Source: JADGGM01 sp027307005 (GTDB lineage: Bacteria; Gemmatimonadota; Gemmatimonadetes; Gemmatimonadales; Gemmatimonadaceae). From it: a DNA stretch of 64,000 nucleotides. The translations under genes were made by a program, and so were the position numbers. Shown here piece by piece: positions 45,896 to 54,596 of this stretch; position 1 is the first letter of the stretch; each line of letters opens with the position of its first letter. Below the pieces are notes generated by a model. The model worked only from the letters and a program-made list of their open reading frames with translations. It was not told the origin of the DNA and ran no database searches. The stretch spans positions 1-64,000 of the forward strand of contig DATIEP010000026.1 in NCBI GenBank assembly GCA_035455745.1. The letters are read 5' to 3'.

Positions 45896-46491
45896 CAGGC
45901 GTATTTTTCCTCTAAAAGGACCTGGAGCGCCTCGCGTGCCCTGTGCACGCGCATCTTCAGTGCCCCGACAGTTGTTCCTAACAGATCCGCCATCTCTTCG
46001 TACGACCGGCCTTCGACGTGCTTCATGACAAATGCCTCTCGAAGCGACGGCGCCAATTGGGCCAACGCGCGATCCAGATCCGACCGCAGCTCGGTCCGGT
46101 CAAGGTCTTCTTCCGGCGTCGCAAACGCGGAGGGTTGATCATCCTCCTCGTAACTCAGATGCGTGCGGCGAATGTTCTTGAGCCAGTCCTTGCACCCGTT
46201 CGCCACGATCCGGAAAATCCAAGCATCGAAACGCCCATGCACCTCGGCCAGATGCTGGTACGCTTTTATGAATGACGCTTGAAGGATGTCTTCGGCGACA
46301 TCCGGACTTCCCGTCATGCCGAGTGCGTGCCGATACAGCGGATCGCTGTAGCGTCTGATGAGCATTCCAAACGCATTGCGATCACCAGCCAGCACGCGCC
46401 CGATCACTTCATGATCCGCTTCCTGCGAATCCGCGGCGCGAGGCGCTATCATCACTGAGGTCGTTTTCACGCCGCTAGTGTAACGCTTCAT
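45895..46491 (-). CDS. ECF-type RNA polymerase sigma factor
   Basis: A sigma-70-family factor of about 198 residues. Region 2 reads LIRRYSDPLYRHALGMTGSPDVAEDILQ with FDAWIFRIVANGCKDWL. Region 4 carries the LREAFVMKHVEGRSYEEMADLLGTTVGALKMRVHRAREAL helix-turn-helix. A linker of acidic residues (EEDDQPSAF) lies between them. The start is uncertain: 46491 (with AGGGGG close upstream), 46452 (MIAPRAAD) or upstream to 46551. It is encoded directly before a putative anti-sigma factor. Confidence 0.88.
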   Translation of the reverse strand: MKRYTSGVKTTSVMIAPRAADSQEADHEVIGRVLAGDRNAFGMLIRRYSDPLYRHALGMTGSPDVAEDILQASFIKAYQHLAEVHGRFDAWIFRIVANGCKDWLKNIRRTHLSYEEDDQPSAFATPEEDLDRTELRSDLDRALAQLAPSLREAFVMKHVEGRSYEEMADLLGTTVGALKMRVHRAREALQVLLEEKYA

Positions 46492-46589
46492 GCGCCCCCT
46501 GGACAGTCCTGACGAACCCGGGAGCGGTCGAACGAGGGTGGCCATGCTCACGGGACGAGCAGAATGGCCGAACGTAACGTCCCGAATGA

Positions 46590-47705
46590 CTACCGAAGTC
46601 GCGCATGATAGAGAAGCTCCCGTAAGGCATCCACCCGATAGCGTCGCTTCGCGTGATCGCTGTCGGCGCGGTACCGCCGGTATTCGCGCACGAACCGGCG
46701 GCTTCGCCCATCGATCGAGGCCTCATCCAGGATCCGCTGCACAACGGCCTCACTGAGCAACCCTTCCGAGTTGTAGCTGAGCAGCACATGTCGGGCCTGC
46801 GTTGCCGCGAGCAAATCGCGCAGGGCGCGTTCGGCTCCTTTGGGCGAACACCATGCGCTTCGCGTGGAGCCTGTTGCGTCGCGCACCAGTCCCGTCTTGC
46901 CGCGAACGGCGGGCGCCTCGGAGAACCAGCCGCGCGCGATGATCTCCGGGATATGGTAGTAGCCGGCGTACTGGCGGCTGTTGTACGGCGGGTCGACGTA
47001 GAGCAGCTCGATCGGCCCCAAGCTCGATGCCACCGTCTCGGCGTCCTCCAGATGCGCGGTGGATCCGCGCGCACCTCGGAGCGGCAGTCGCGGCTCGAGA
47101 TCGAGCGCCCGCTTCGCGTTGGGCTGCCACGACTTGATGTAGGCCGCGTACACGCCTGCGGTGTTGGCGACACGATCCGCCGCCTCGAGCAACGCGGCGA
47201 GCAGCATGTAGAACGCGTCGTCGCCGATCAATCCTTCCTTGCGCCACTCGTCCAGGCGTGCGCGAATCGCATCGATGCGCATCGCGTTTTCGTCGGTGAA
47301 ATACATGCGGCCGCCAGCCGGCGCATAGTGCGCCGCAATGAATCCGCGTGCGGGCTCGAGCCACCGCGCGAGGTATTCGCAGACGAGCGGCACCGCGCCG
47401 TGTCCCCGACACGTGACTGCCGCTCGAAACCGTTCCGAGCGCATGGCGCGACGAACGTCCGGATCGCCGGCGCGCAGCTCGGCAAAGCTCGGCACCCGCT
47501 GCGACACGACGTACGCGCGCTGAAAGACGTACGAGTACGTCATGATGTCGCTCGACGCGACGCGCCAACCGGCGGACTTGAGCTCGCGCCCAACGACGGC
47601 CGTGCCCGCGCATGCATCGTGCGCCGCCCCGGGACGGATGCCGAGCGCGGCGACCGTCTCCAGGATGAATGGCAGGAGCCGCGTCTTGTTACCGATGTAG
47701 CGCAC
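46590..47705 (-). CDS. D12-class N6-adenine DNA methyltransferase
   Basis: A 371-residue methyltransferase. Signature motifs are MRYIGNKTRLLPFILE, the SAM-binding DACAGTAVVGRELKSAG and the catalytic YVDPPYNSRQYAG (DPPY). It should methylate adenine N6 in a short DNA site. No restriction endonuclease gene is adjacent, so it is an orphan methylase, perhaps regulatory or anti-restriction. It sits in the part of the window that lacks the GTTAGGC motif. Confidence 0.88.
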   Translation of the reverse strand: MRYIGNKTRLLPFILETVAALGIRPGAAHDACAGTAVVGRELKSAGWRVASSDIMTYSYVFQRAYVVSQRVPSFAELRAGDPDVRRAMRSERFRAAVTCRGHGAVPLVCEYLARWLEPARGFIAAHYAPAGGRMYFTDENAMRIDAIRARLDEWRKEGLIGDDAFYMLLAALLEAADRVANTAGVYAAYIKSWQPNAKRALDLEPRLPLRGARGSTAHLEDAETVASSLGPIELLYVDPPYNSRQYAGYYHIPEIIARGWFSEAPAVRGKTGLVRDATGSTRSAWCSPKGAERALRDLLAATQARHVLLSYNSEGLLSEAVVQRILDEASIDGRSRRFVREYRRYRADSDHAKRRYRVDALRELLYHARLR

Positions 47706-47747
47706 GATGCTCCGCGGAAGACGGCGCGTGCCCCGGCCTTGCGTTAG

Positions 47748-48848
47748 TCACTGGAATACCGCCCAACCGCGCGCGCGAATCTCGGCGCCGTGCTCATTCA
47801 GGCGCGGCGGAGGATAGCGGATGGTGCCCGGTACGGACGGGCCGACGCCGGTGAGCGGCGATGCCTGTGCCTCGCGCAGCGCCTCGAGCACGGTGAGCAC
47901 CATGCCGCATGGCACACCGGCACGGTCGAGCGCGGCGGCCACGTCCGCGGCCGAGCGCTCCTTGACGCGTCCGGCCACGGCCTCGACGACACGATCGCGC
48001 TGCGCGACGCGTCCGGCGTTCGACGCGAGACTGGAATCGTTCGCCAGATCATCCAGTCCTAACGCACGGGCGCATGATCTCCACTGCGCGTCGTTGCCGA
48101 CGGCGATCACTATGGGTCGATCCCGGGCGTCGAAAAGCTCGTAGGGCACGAGATTCGGATGGGCGTTGCCCCACCGCCTGGCGTCGCGCCCCGTCACGAG
48201 CGCGTTCTGCGCGACGTTCACGAGCGCCGCCGCTGCGCTCTGCGCGAGCGATGTGATCACGTGCCGGCCCTCGCCCGTACGCGCGACCGAGACTAACGCA
48301 GCCAGCGTAGAGATCGCCGCGTCTTTGCCGGCAATGACGTCGGCCAATGCGACGCCGACTTTCATCGGCCTCCCTCCGGGCTCGCCGGTAATGGCCATCC
48401 AGCCGCGCTCGGCTTGCACGACATAGTCGTAGCCCGGCCGGGCGCTGTCTGCGCCGAAGCCGGTGATCGTGCACCACACGAGTCGGGGGAATCGTGCGCG
48501 AATCCGTTCCGGATCGAGTCCGTATCGTTGGAGTGTGCCGGGGCGAAAGTTGTCGACCACGACGTCGGCGCCGGCAATGAGCTCTTCAATGAGTGTGCGA
48601 TCCCGATCGGCGCTCAGATCGGCCGCGATACTTTTTTTGTTGCGATTGATGCTGAGGTAGTAGGCGCTCTCGCCGCGGTCGTCGAATGGCGGCCCCCAGG
48701 TTCGGGTGTCGTCGCCAATATCCGGGCGTTCGACCTTGATGACGTTTGCGCCGAGGTCGCCGAGCATCATTGTGCAAAGCGGGCCTGCGAGAACTCGGCT
48801 CAAGTCGAGGACGTTGGTATCGAGCAGTTGACGCGTTTCTGTCGCCAT
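47748..48848 (-). CDS. CaiB/BaiF-family CoA transferase
   Basis: A 366-residue family III CoA transferase. Signatures are DLSRVLAGPLCTMMLGDLGANVIKVERP and SINRNKKSIAADL, with the active-site Asp in PGYDYVVQAERGWM. Members move CoA between carboxylic acids (such as carnitine, oxalate, succinate) or act as racemases. The ATG at 48848 is preferred over 48854. No partner enzyme is encoded nearby. Confidence 0.92.
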   Translation of the reverse strand: MATETRQLLDTNVLDLSRVLAGPLCTMMLGDLGANVIKVERPDIGDDTRTWGPPFDDRGESAYYLSINRNKKSIAADLSADRDRTLIEELIAGADVVVDNFRPGTLQRYGLDPERIRARFPRLVWCTITGFGADSARPGYDYVVQAERGWMAITGEPGGRPMKVGVALADVIAGKDAAISTLAALVSVARTGEGRHVITSLAQSAAAALVNVAQNALVTGRDARRWGNAHPNLVPYELFDARDRPIVIAVGNDAQWRSCARALGLDDLANDSSLASNAGRVAQRDRVVEAVAGRVKERSAADVAAALDRAGVPCGMVLTVLEALREAQASPLTGVGPSVPGTIRYPPPRLNEHGAEIRARGWAVFQ

Positions 48849-48943
48849 AAGCATGCTATGCTGTACTGACAAAAATGCCTCGAGGATCCTTCCGCAGAGG
48901 GAATGCACTACAACCGCGATCTCCGGAACGTGCGGTCAACGAC

Positions 48944-48971
48944 TTGCGTAGCTACCGTGAAATCATATACT
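48944..48971 (+). promoter_or_regulatory. Candidate promoter upstream of the Lys/Ala-tailed protein gene
   Basis: TTGCGT (48944-48949) and TATACT (48966-48971) are separated by 16 bases in an unusually AT-rich stretch. It lies 134 bases before the gene at 49105, in the 256-base gap between divergent genes. No hairpin or operator is evident; a small open frame at 48903-49088 lacks any protein-like features. Confidence 0.4.
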
Positions 48972-49104
48972 TACCGGCGCTTGACCAACGGTTGGGACGA
49001 GGATGCCGAAGCGCCCCCCATTGCGCCCGCGATCCGACCTTCGTTTGCCCGCGACGTCACACACGCTGCGTCACTTACTGCCCGATAGGGAGCGCACTAC
49101 TCGT

Positions 49105-49698
49105 ATGGTGGACAAGCCGCCAGCCGCAGAAACGAAGGCCCCCGACCTCCCACCGGCAGCGCCGCCGGCGCAGCCAGGTGTCCCGCGGCGAGCCCCTGGA
49201 CATCGCAGCACGGACGCGCGCGACACTGTCGCCGAAATGGCGCTCAGGGCGCAAGAAATCAGTCAAGAGGCCGGCAGCAAGATCGCCCAGGCGATCAAGG
49301 ATGTCATCAACGCTGCTGCCGGACTCGCCGGCTTCGCCATCGAAAGTGCGCGGGACATCGTGCAGTACATGGTGCGGCGTGGCCAGATGACGCAGGAGGA
49401 AGCCGACCGGATCATTCGCGAGGTCGAGGAAGCGCACGGCAAGCGCAAGCCGGCCGCGAAGCAGGCCGCATCGCCTCCTCCGGTCGCGCCCGTGCCGGTG
49501 CCGCCGATCAAGAAAATCGCACCGACCACAGCAGCCGAGAAAGCGCCCGTCGCGTCTGCTCCGGGTGTCAAGCCAGCTCAGAAGGCGGCGAAGACCGTGC
49601 ACGCAGCGCATACGGCAAGCCGGCCCGCCGGGAAAAAACACACGGCTGCATCCCGCCCAAAGCCAAGCGCCAAGAAAGCGGGGAAGAAAAAGCGCTGA
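49105..49698 (+). CDS. Helical protein with a Lys/Ala/Pro-rich, H1-like tail
   Basis: A 197-residue protein. A Pro/Ala-rich N-terminus is followed by an amphipathic helical centre (about 40-115: MALRAQEISQEAGSKIAQAI and MTQEEADRIIREVEEAHGKR), resembling phasin-like and polyhydroxyalkanoate granule-associated proteins. The tail is rich in Lys, Ala and Pro with AKK/PKP repeats and looks like eukaryotic H1 tails, often DNA-binding. It may sit on storage granules and on DNA, or be a nucleoid protein. The family is not certain. Confidence 0.5.
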   Translation: MVDKPPAAETKAPDLPPAAPPAQPGVPRRAPGHRSTDARDTVAEMALRAQEISQEAGSKIAQAIKDVINAAAGLAGFAIESARDIVQYMVRRGQMTQEEADRIIREVEEAHGKRKPAAKQAASPPPVAPVPVPPIKKIAPTTAAEKAPVASAPGVKPAQKAAKTVHAAHTASRPAGKKHTAASRPKPSAKKAGKKKR

Positions 49699-49699
49699 G

Positions 49700-50515
49700 T
49701 CATGATTCGCCGCGCGCGGCTATCCCGCGCGCGGTTGCAATCCAGTCGAGAAATTGCGCCACCGCGGCGGTGTCGTCGAGCGAAAACTCGGCCGACGTGT
49801 GGGCGTGACCGTCGTGCCCCACCCGCGCCGTGACTGCCGCGGGGATCTCCGCTCGCAGCCGCGCAAAGGCGTCCTCGTCGGTGGCGTCGTCGCCGACGTA
49901 GAGCACAGCGCCTGGACCGTCGCCGATGATCTCGTGCGTTAGGCGAAGCGCGGCGGTGCCTTTGTTGACGTCGGCGTTGGGCCGGAGCTCCAGCACCTTC
50001 TTGCCCTCCAGCACGCGGAGTCCGTGGGCGTCCGCCGCCGCCCGCACGGCGGCGCGCAGCGGTCCGGCCACCGACGGCGCGGCGAGCCGAAAGTGCACGC
50101 TCGCCGTCCAGCGCTTGTCCTCCACGATCACGCCCGGCATCGACGCCGCCGTGGCGGCGATCGATTGCAGCGCCGCCTCGATCGCGCCGCGCGCGTCGCC
50201 TAACGCAGCGCCGGCGACCGCGCGCCCATCGGGCCGCAGCACCTCGAACCCGTGGTTGCCAATGATCCACGCGCCGCGGACGCCGGCGAGCCGCGTGACA
50301 TCCGCCGCCGCACGACCGGACACGAACGCGACGGTCACGCCCGGGTGCGCGGCTAACGCCGCCAGCAGTCGCCGCGTCTCGTTGGGCACGGCGGCATCTT
50401 CGGGACGCGGCGCAATCGGCGCCAGCGTGCCGTCTATGTCGAGCATGGACAGGAGCGGCGACCCGCTCAGCCGCGCGGCGACATCGGCGGCCACGGGAAG
50501 CAGCGGACGCGTCAC
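49700..50515 (-). CDS. otsB: Trehalose-6-phosphate phosphatase
   Basis: A 271-residue HAD phosphatase. Motif 1 is LDIDGTLAP (Asp26, Asp28), motif 2 FVSGR, and motif 4 YVGDDATDEDAF with Lys in EGKKVLELRP; these are standard for OtsB. It removes phosphate from trehalose-6-phosphate made by the upstream OtsA. The GTG start at 50515 overlaps the otsA stop (GTGA). It is convergent with the gene at 49105, with a single base between stop codons. Confidence 0.95.
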   Translation of the reverse strand: MTRPLLPVAADVAARLSGSPLLSMLDIDGTLAPIAPRPEDAAVPNETRRLLAALAAHPGVTVAFVSGRAAADVTRLAGVRGAWIIGNHGFEVLRPDGRAVAGAALGDARGAIEAALQSIAATAASMPGVIVEDKRWTASVHFRLAAPSVAGPLRAAVRAAADAHGLRVLEGKKVLELRPNADVNKGTAALRLTHEIIGDGPGAVLYVGDDATDEDAFARLRAEIPAAVTARVGHDGHAHTSAEFSLDDTAAVAQFLDWIATARGIAARGES

Positions 50516-52017
50516 GCCGCGCCGGTCTCCTGCGAACGCTCGGCGATGATGGCCTCGGTTCGGCTGAGCACCGCCGCCAGCCAATCGAAGATGGTTCGGC
50601 TGCGCAGCTGCGTGCGCATGCGGTGCATCCGGACGCGGCGCTCGCCATCGCCCATGTTCACCGCGCGGCGAATGCCTTCCACGAAGCCATCGATGTTGAA
50701 CGGGTTGATGAGCACCGCGCCGTCGATCTCCTCGGCGGCCCCGGTGAATCGACTCAGCACCAGCACGCCGCGCTCTTCGATCTGACAGGCGACGAATTCC
50801 TTCGCCACCAGGTTCATGCCGTCCTGCAGCGACGACACGAGGCACAAGTCCGCGGCGCGATACACCCCGGCCAGCAGTTCGGCGCTGACGTTCTCGTGCA
50901 CCAGCACGATCGGCGTCCACGTCCGGGTGCGGAAGCGCGCGTTGATCTCGAGCACGCCACGCACCATCTCTTCCTCGAGCGTGCGGTACGCCGAGATCTC
51001 CGACCGTGACGGCGTGGCCACGAGGAGGAACGTGAAGCGTTCTCGCATCTCGGGGTGTTGCTCCCAGAGCAGCCGCAGCGCGCGCAGACGCTCCGGTATG
51101 CCCTTGGTGTAGTCGACGCGGTCCACGCCGACGCCTAACCGGCAATCGTTCTTGGCATAGCGCGAGCGCAAGCGCTCGGCGAGCGCCGCATTCACCGGCG
51201 TGGCAGCCATACGCTCGTAGCGCTCGACGTCGATGCTGATCGGATACACGCCGATCTCGACGACGCGCCCGTCGAATCGCACCGTGAACGTCTCGGCGTC
51301 GATCTCGGCTTCGGGAATGAACTCGGCGACGCAACCGAGGAAGTTGAGCGCGTACCGCTCGGTGTGGAATTCGATCAGATCGTTGCCGAGCAGTCCGCGC
51401 AGGAGCGCTTCATCGACGTCGATAGGCAGCAGGCGGAGAATGTCGGCTGGAGGAAACGGAATATGCCAGAACTGATGGAGCAGCTGCGGCTCGACGAGGT
51501 CGCGGATCATCGAAGCCGCGAGGCCGAAATGATAGTCCTGGATCCAGACTACTGGCCTCTTGTCCGCACGCCGGATTTCATCCGCCACGGCGTGCGCGAA
51601 CTTCGCGTTCACGTGCTGGTAGCGCTCCCAAAACTCGTCGCGATACGAGAAGTGCTGTACGAGCAGGTGACACAGCGGCCAGAGCGAGCTGTTGGCGAAG
51701 CCCAGGTAGAAGCCGTCGACGTCGGCGGCGTCCAGGAAAACGCGGCGCAGCGTGTATGCGTTAGTCTGTGGGGGCACGCGCAAGCGTCCGTGCGCATCGG
51801 CGGTATGTTCATCGGCGCTGCCCGAGCCCCATGCCACCCAGACGCCGTGCGTCGCTTGCATGGTTGGATCGAGCGCGGACACCAAACCGCCGGGCGGTTG
51901 CCGGACCTCGATCGCGCGTTCGCCGCTCGCGCCTTCGACGAACCGATGCTCGTACGGCTCCCGGTTCGAGAGCATGATGAGCGTCCGATCAACGAGGTAT
52001 CGCGAGAGGTCTGGCAT
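50512..52017 (-). CDS. otsA: Trehalose-6-phosphate synthase
   Basis: A 501-residue GT20 glycosyltransferase. Conserved blocks are LSNREPYEHRF with PGGLVSAL, the WIQDYHFGLAASMIRD block, FWHIPFPPADILR, GVDRVDYTKGIPERL and SLQDGMNLVAKEFVACQ. It joins glucose from an NDP-glucose to glucose-6-phosphate. With OtsB it makes trehalose, a stress protectant. The ATG at 52017 is the first Met of the domain. Confidence 0.97.
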   Translation of the reverse strand: MPDLSRYLVDRTLIMLSNREPYEHRFVEGASGERAIEVRQPPGGLVSALDPTMQATHGVWVAWGSGSADEHTADAHGRLRVPPQTNAYTLRRVFLDAADVDGFYLGFANSSLWPLCHLLVQHFSYRDEFWERYQHVNAKFAHAVADEIRRADKRPVVWIQDYHFGLAASMIRDLVEPQLLHQFWHIPFPPADILRLLPIDVDEALLRGLLGNDLIEFHTERYALNFLGCVAEFIPEAEIDAETFTVRFDGRVVEIGVYPISIDVERYERMAATPVNAALAERLRSRYAKNDCRLGVGVDRVDYTKGIPERLRALRLLWEQHPEMRERFTFLLVATPSRSEISAYRTLEEEMVRGVLEINARFRTRTWTPIVLVHENVSAELLAGVYRAADLCLVSSLQDGMNLVAKEFVACQIEERGVLVLSRFTGAAEEIDGAVLINPFNIDGFVEGIRRAVNMGDGERRVRMHRMRTQLRSRTIFDWLAAVLSRTEAIIAERSQETGAA

Positions 52018-52223
52018 CGGGCACCTGGCAGGACGCACGAGGGGACGGGAACTCTATCATGGCCATCATGCAACAGTCTGGCAATCGAGCGGCCAGGAAC
52101 TAGGTTTCCATTTCCCACCGCCTCGAACCCCGCTACGTACGATGGAATATGCACTCGCCCCGACGGTTTAGCGCTCGCCGCTGCATGGGACGTCACCTCG
52201 CACACCGACCTTCGAGCTGAACC

Positions 52224-53183
52224 GTGCGTGAGGTGACGGCACGTGCGCCGGTGCGCATCGACTTCGGTGGGGGTTGGACGGACGTCCCGCCGTACCCGCA
52301 GGAAGAAGGCGGCTGCGTCTGCAATCTCGCCATCGCCCGTTACGCGACCGCGCGCCTCACGGATCGCGGCGTTGCGCTGCACGTAGATGCGCACGAGGAA
52401 GACCAGGCCTTACCACTGGCGGCGCTGGAGCGGGCCGGCGTTTCGCACGTATCGCTCGATCTCCGCAACGATTTCCCGCGCGGCGCCGGGTTGGGTGGGT
52501 CGTCGGCGGCCGGGGTGGCGATTCAAGCCGCGCTCGCGTCGTGGCGAGGCGAGTCGCTCGAGGCAACCGCGCTCGCCGAGCGCAGCCGTGCGGTCGAGAC
52601 GGAAGGGCTGCAGGTGCCGGGCGGGAGCCAGGACCACTACGCTGCTGCGTTAGGCGGCGCGCTCGAGTTGCGTTTCGGCACGGCCGTCGAGGCGCGGCGC
52701 ATCGCGCTGCCGCCCGCGCGCCGGGCGGAGATCGAGCGGCGGTGCATCGTGGGGTTCACCGGCGAGTCGCGCCTCTCGGGCCGCACGATCACCGCGGTGA
52801 TCGACGCGTATCGCGCACGCGAGCCCCGCGTGACCGCGGCCCTCGCGCGGATGAAGGCGCTCGCCGCACGGATGGCGCAGGCGCTGGAGCACGGGTCGAT
52901 CGATGAGCTGTCGATGCTGGTCGACGAACACTGGCAGTTTCAGCGAAGCCTGCACGCGCGCATCTCCACGCCGGGCATCGAGCGTGTCCTCGACATGGCG
53001 CGCCGGGCGGGCGCCACCGGCGGCAAAGCGTTAGGCGCGTCGGGCGGCGGCAGCGTCCTGGTGATCGCTCCCGACGCGGCGGTCGACGCGGTCCGCGCCG
53101 CGGTGGCATCCGTGGCCGTGCCGCTCCCGTTCACGATCGACCTGGACGGCGCGCGGCTCGTCGACATCGCGGTGCCCGCATGA
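52224..53183 (+). CDS. GHMP-family sugar kinase (HddA-like)
   Basis: A 319-residue GHMP kinase. N-terminal TARAPVRIDFGGGWTDVPPYP and the ATP loop PRGAGLGGSSAAGVAIQAAL are diagnostic, and the C-terminal GATGGKALGASGGGSVLVI forms the third motif. The first motif resembles D-glycero-alpha-D-manno-heptose-7-phosphate kinases (HddA) and fucokinase-like enzymes. It starts at GTG 52224, and its stop overlaps the M20 peptidase start (ATGA). Confidence 0.88.
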   Translation: MREVTARAPVRIDFGGGWTDVPPYPQEEGGCVCNLAIARYATARLTDRGVALHVDAHEEDQALPLAALERAGVSHVSLDLRNDFPRGAGLGGSSAAGVAIQAALASWRGESLEATALAERSRAVETEGLQVPGGSQDHYAAALGGALELRFGTAVEARRIALPPARRAEIERRCIVGFTGESRLSGRTITAVIDAYRAREPRVTAALARMKALAARMAQALEHGSIDELSMLVDEHWQFQRSLHARISTPGIERVLDMARRAGATGGKALGASGGGSVLVIAPDAAVDAVRAAVASVAVPLPFTIDLDGARLVDIAVPA

Positions 53184-54352
53184 CGGTCGCGCTCGGCGAT
53201 GCGGTGGCGCTCGCGCAAACGCTCGTGCGCGTCGACTCGCGCAATCCATCGCTCGTTCCCGGTGCGCCGGGCGAAGGACCCGTCGCGCGCGCACTCGCCG
53301 AAGTGTTACGCTCGTGGGGCTTCGCCGCCGAAGTCGCCGATGCGGCGCCTAACCGGCCGAACGTCGTTGCGCGCGTCGGGCGGGCCGGCGGACGCACGCT
53401 CATGTTCAACGGCCATCTGGATGTCGTCGGAACGGACGGCATGACGCACGAGCCGTTCGCGGCAACCGAACGCGATGGCTCGATCTGGGGCCGCGGATCG
53501 TCCGACATGAAGGGCGGCGTGGCCGCGATGTGCGCCGCCGCAGCGCGCGCCGCCGCCACCGGGCTCGATTGCGAGATCATTATCACTGCCGTCGCCGATG
53601 AGGAGTACGGCAGCATCGGCACGCGTGCGCTGATCGACCGCGGCGTGCGGGCCGATGCGGCGATCGTCACCGAGCCGACGCGCCTGGCCATCGCGCCGGC
53701 GCATCGCGGCTTCGTGTGGATCACGGTCACGGTGCGCGGTCGCGCGGCGCACGGCAGCCGCTACGACGTGGGCATCGATGCCATTCGTCATGCGGGGCTG
53801 CTATTGGTCGAGCTCGACGCTCTCGAGTCGAGCGAGCTCGTTCACCGTACCCACCCGCTGCTCGGCCATGCATCGTGGCACGCGTCGACGATCGATGGCG
53901 GGTCAGGCATGTCGACGTATCCCGACCGCTGCACGCTGCGCATCGAACGGCGCACCTTGCCCGGGGAGACGCCGGCGCAGGCCGTCGAGGAAGTGTGCGA
54001 CGCGTGCGCACGAGTGCGCGCAACGCATCCGTCGTTCGACGCCGTCGTTGCGTTAGACCTGGCCCAGAATCCGAGCGATGTCGCCGTCGATGCGCCCGTC
54101 GTGCGGCGGCTCGGGCGCGCGCTGGCGTCGATCGGAGAGCCAGCGCGCGTCGAGGGACTCAGCGCCTGGACCGACGCGGCGTTGCTGAACGAGGCGGACA
54201 TCCCCGCCATCTGCTTCGGGCCCGGCGACATCGCTCGCGCGCATGCAGCCGTCGAGTGGATCGAGATCGACGAGATCGAGCGGGCGACTCGTGTCCTCAC
54301 CACCCTCGCCGGTGCCTGGACCCGCGACGAGGACCCGGTATGGCGCACTTGA
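53180..54352 (+). CDS. M20 family metallopeptidase/deacylase (ArgE/DapE-like)
   Basis: A 390-residue amidohydrolase. Zinc motifs are FNGHLDVVG, RGSSDMKGGVAAM and AVADEEYGSIG (HxD, Asp, Glu-Glu), with a lid/dimerisation domain in the middle. Members remove acyl groups from amino acids (ArgE, DapE, ACY1) or cleave dipeptides. It overlaps the GHMP kinase gene by four bases and the next small gene by 13 bases. Confidence 0.9.
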   Translation: MTVALGDAVALAQTLVRVDSRNPSLVPGAPGEGPVARALAEVLRSWGFAAEVADAAPNRPNVVARVGRAGGRTLMFNGHLDVVGTDGMTHEPFAATERDGSIWGRGSSDMKGGVAAMCAAAARAAATGLDCEIIITAVADEEYGSIGTRALIDRGVRADAAIVTEPTRLAIAPAHRGFVWITVTVRGRAAHGSRYDVGIDAIRHAGLLLVELDALESSELVHRTHPLLGHASWHASTIDGGSGMSTYPDRCTLRIERRTLPGETPAQAVEEVCDACARVRATHPSFDAVVALDLAQNPSDVAVDAPVVRRLGRALASIGEPARVEGLSAWTDAALLNEADIPAICFGPGDIARAHAAVEWIEIDEIERATRVLTTLAGAWTRDEDPVWRT

Positions 54353-54558
54353 CGCCGGCGGACTACGATGCGCTCGAGCGCGCGATCGCACACGCAACGC
54401 GTGTCGTGGTCATGCGGCGCGGCACCGAGTACGTGATCGTCCCGCGTCGGCTGCGCACCGAAGGCCGCCGCGAGGTGATCGAGGCGACCAATCCGACCAC
54501 CGGCGACGCGCTCGCATTTTCGCTGGACGACATCGACACGATCACCGTCGTTCGTTAG
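54340..54558 (+). CDS. Small protein of unknown function
   Basis: A 72-residue protein (starts MAHLTPADYDALERAIAHAT) that overlaps the end of the M20 gene by 13 bases. Its N-terminal helix is followed by two short strands (RVVVMRRGTEYVIVPRRLRT) and a C-terminal part (ALAFSLDDIDTITVVR). The pattern is consistent with a small beta-sheet protein. Codon positions look protein-like and the stop TAG lies in a CGTTAGGA. No domain recognised. Confidence 0.6.
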   Translation: MAHLTPADYDALERAIAHATRVVVMRRGTEYVIVPRRLRTEGRREVIEATNPTTGDALAFSLDDIDTITVVR

Positions 54559-54596
54559 GACGGCGCCATCCGGATTTCACACCGAGGCTGCAATCT

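Noticed and set aside
48903..49088. Small open frame of 61 codons upstream of the Lys-tailed protein
   Set aside because: No ribosome site, no protein-like pattern, and a candidate promoter lies inside it.
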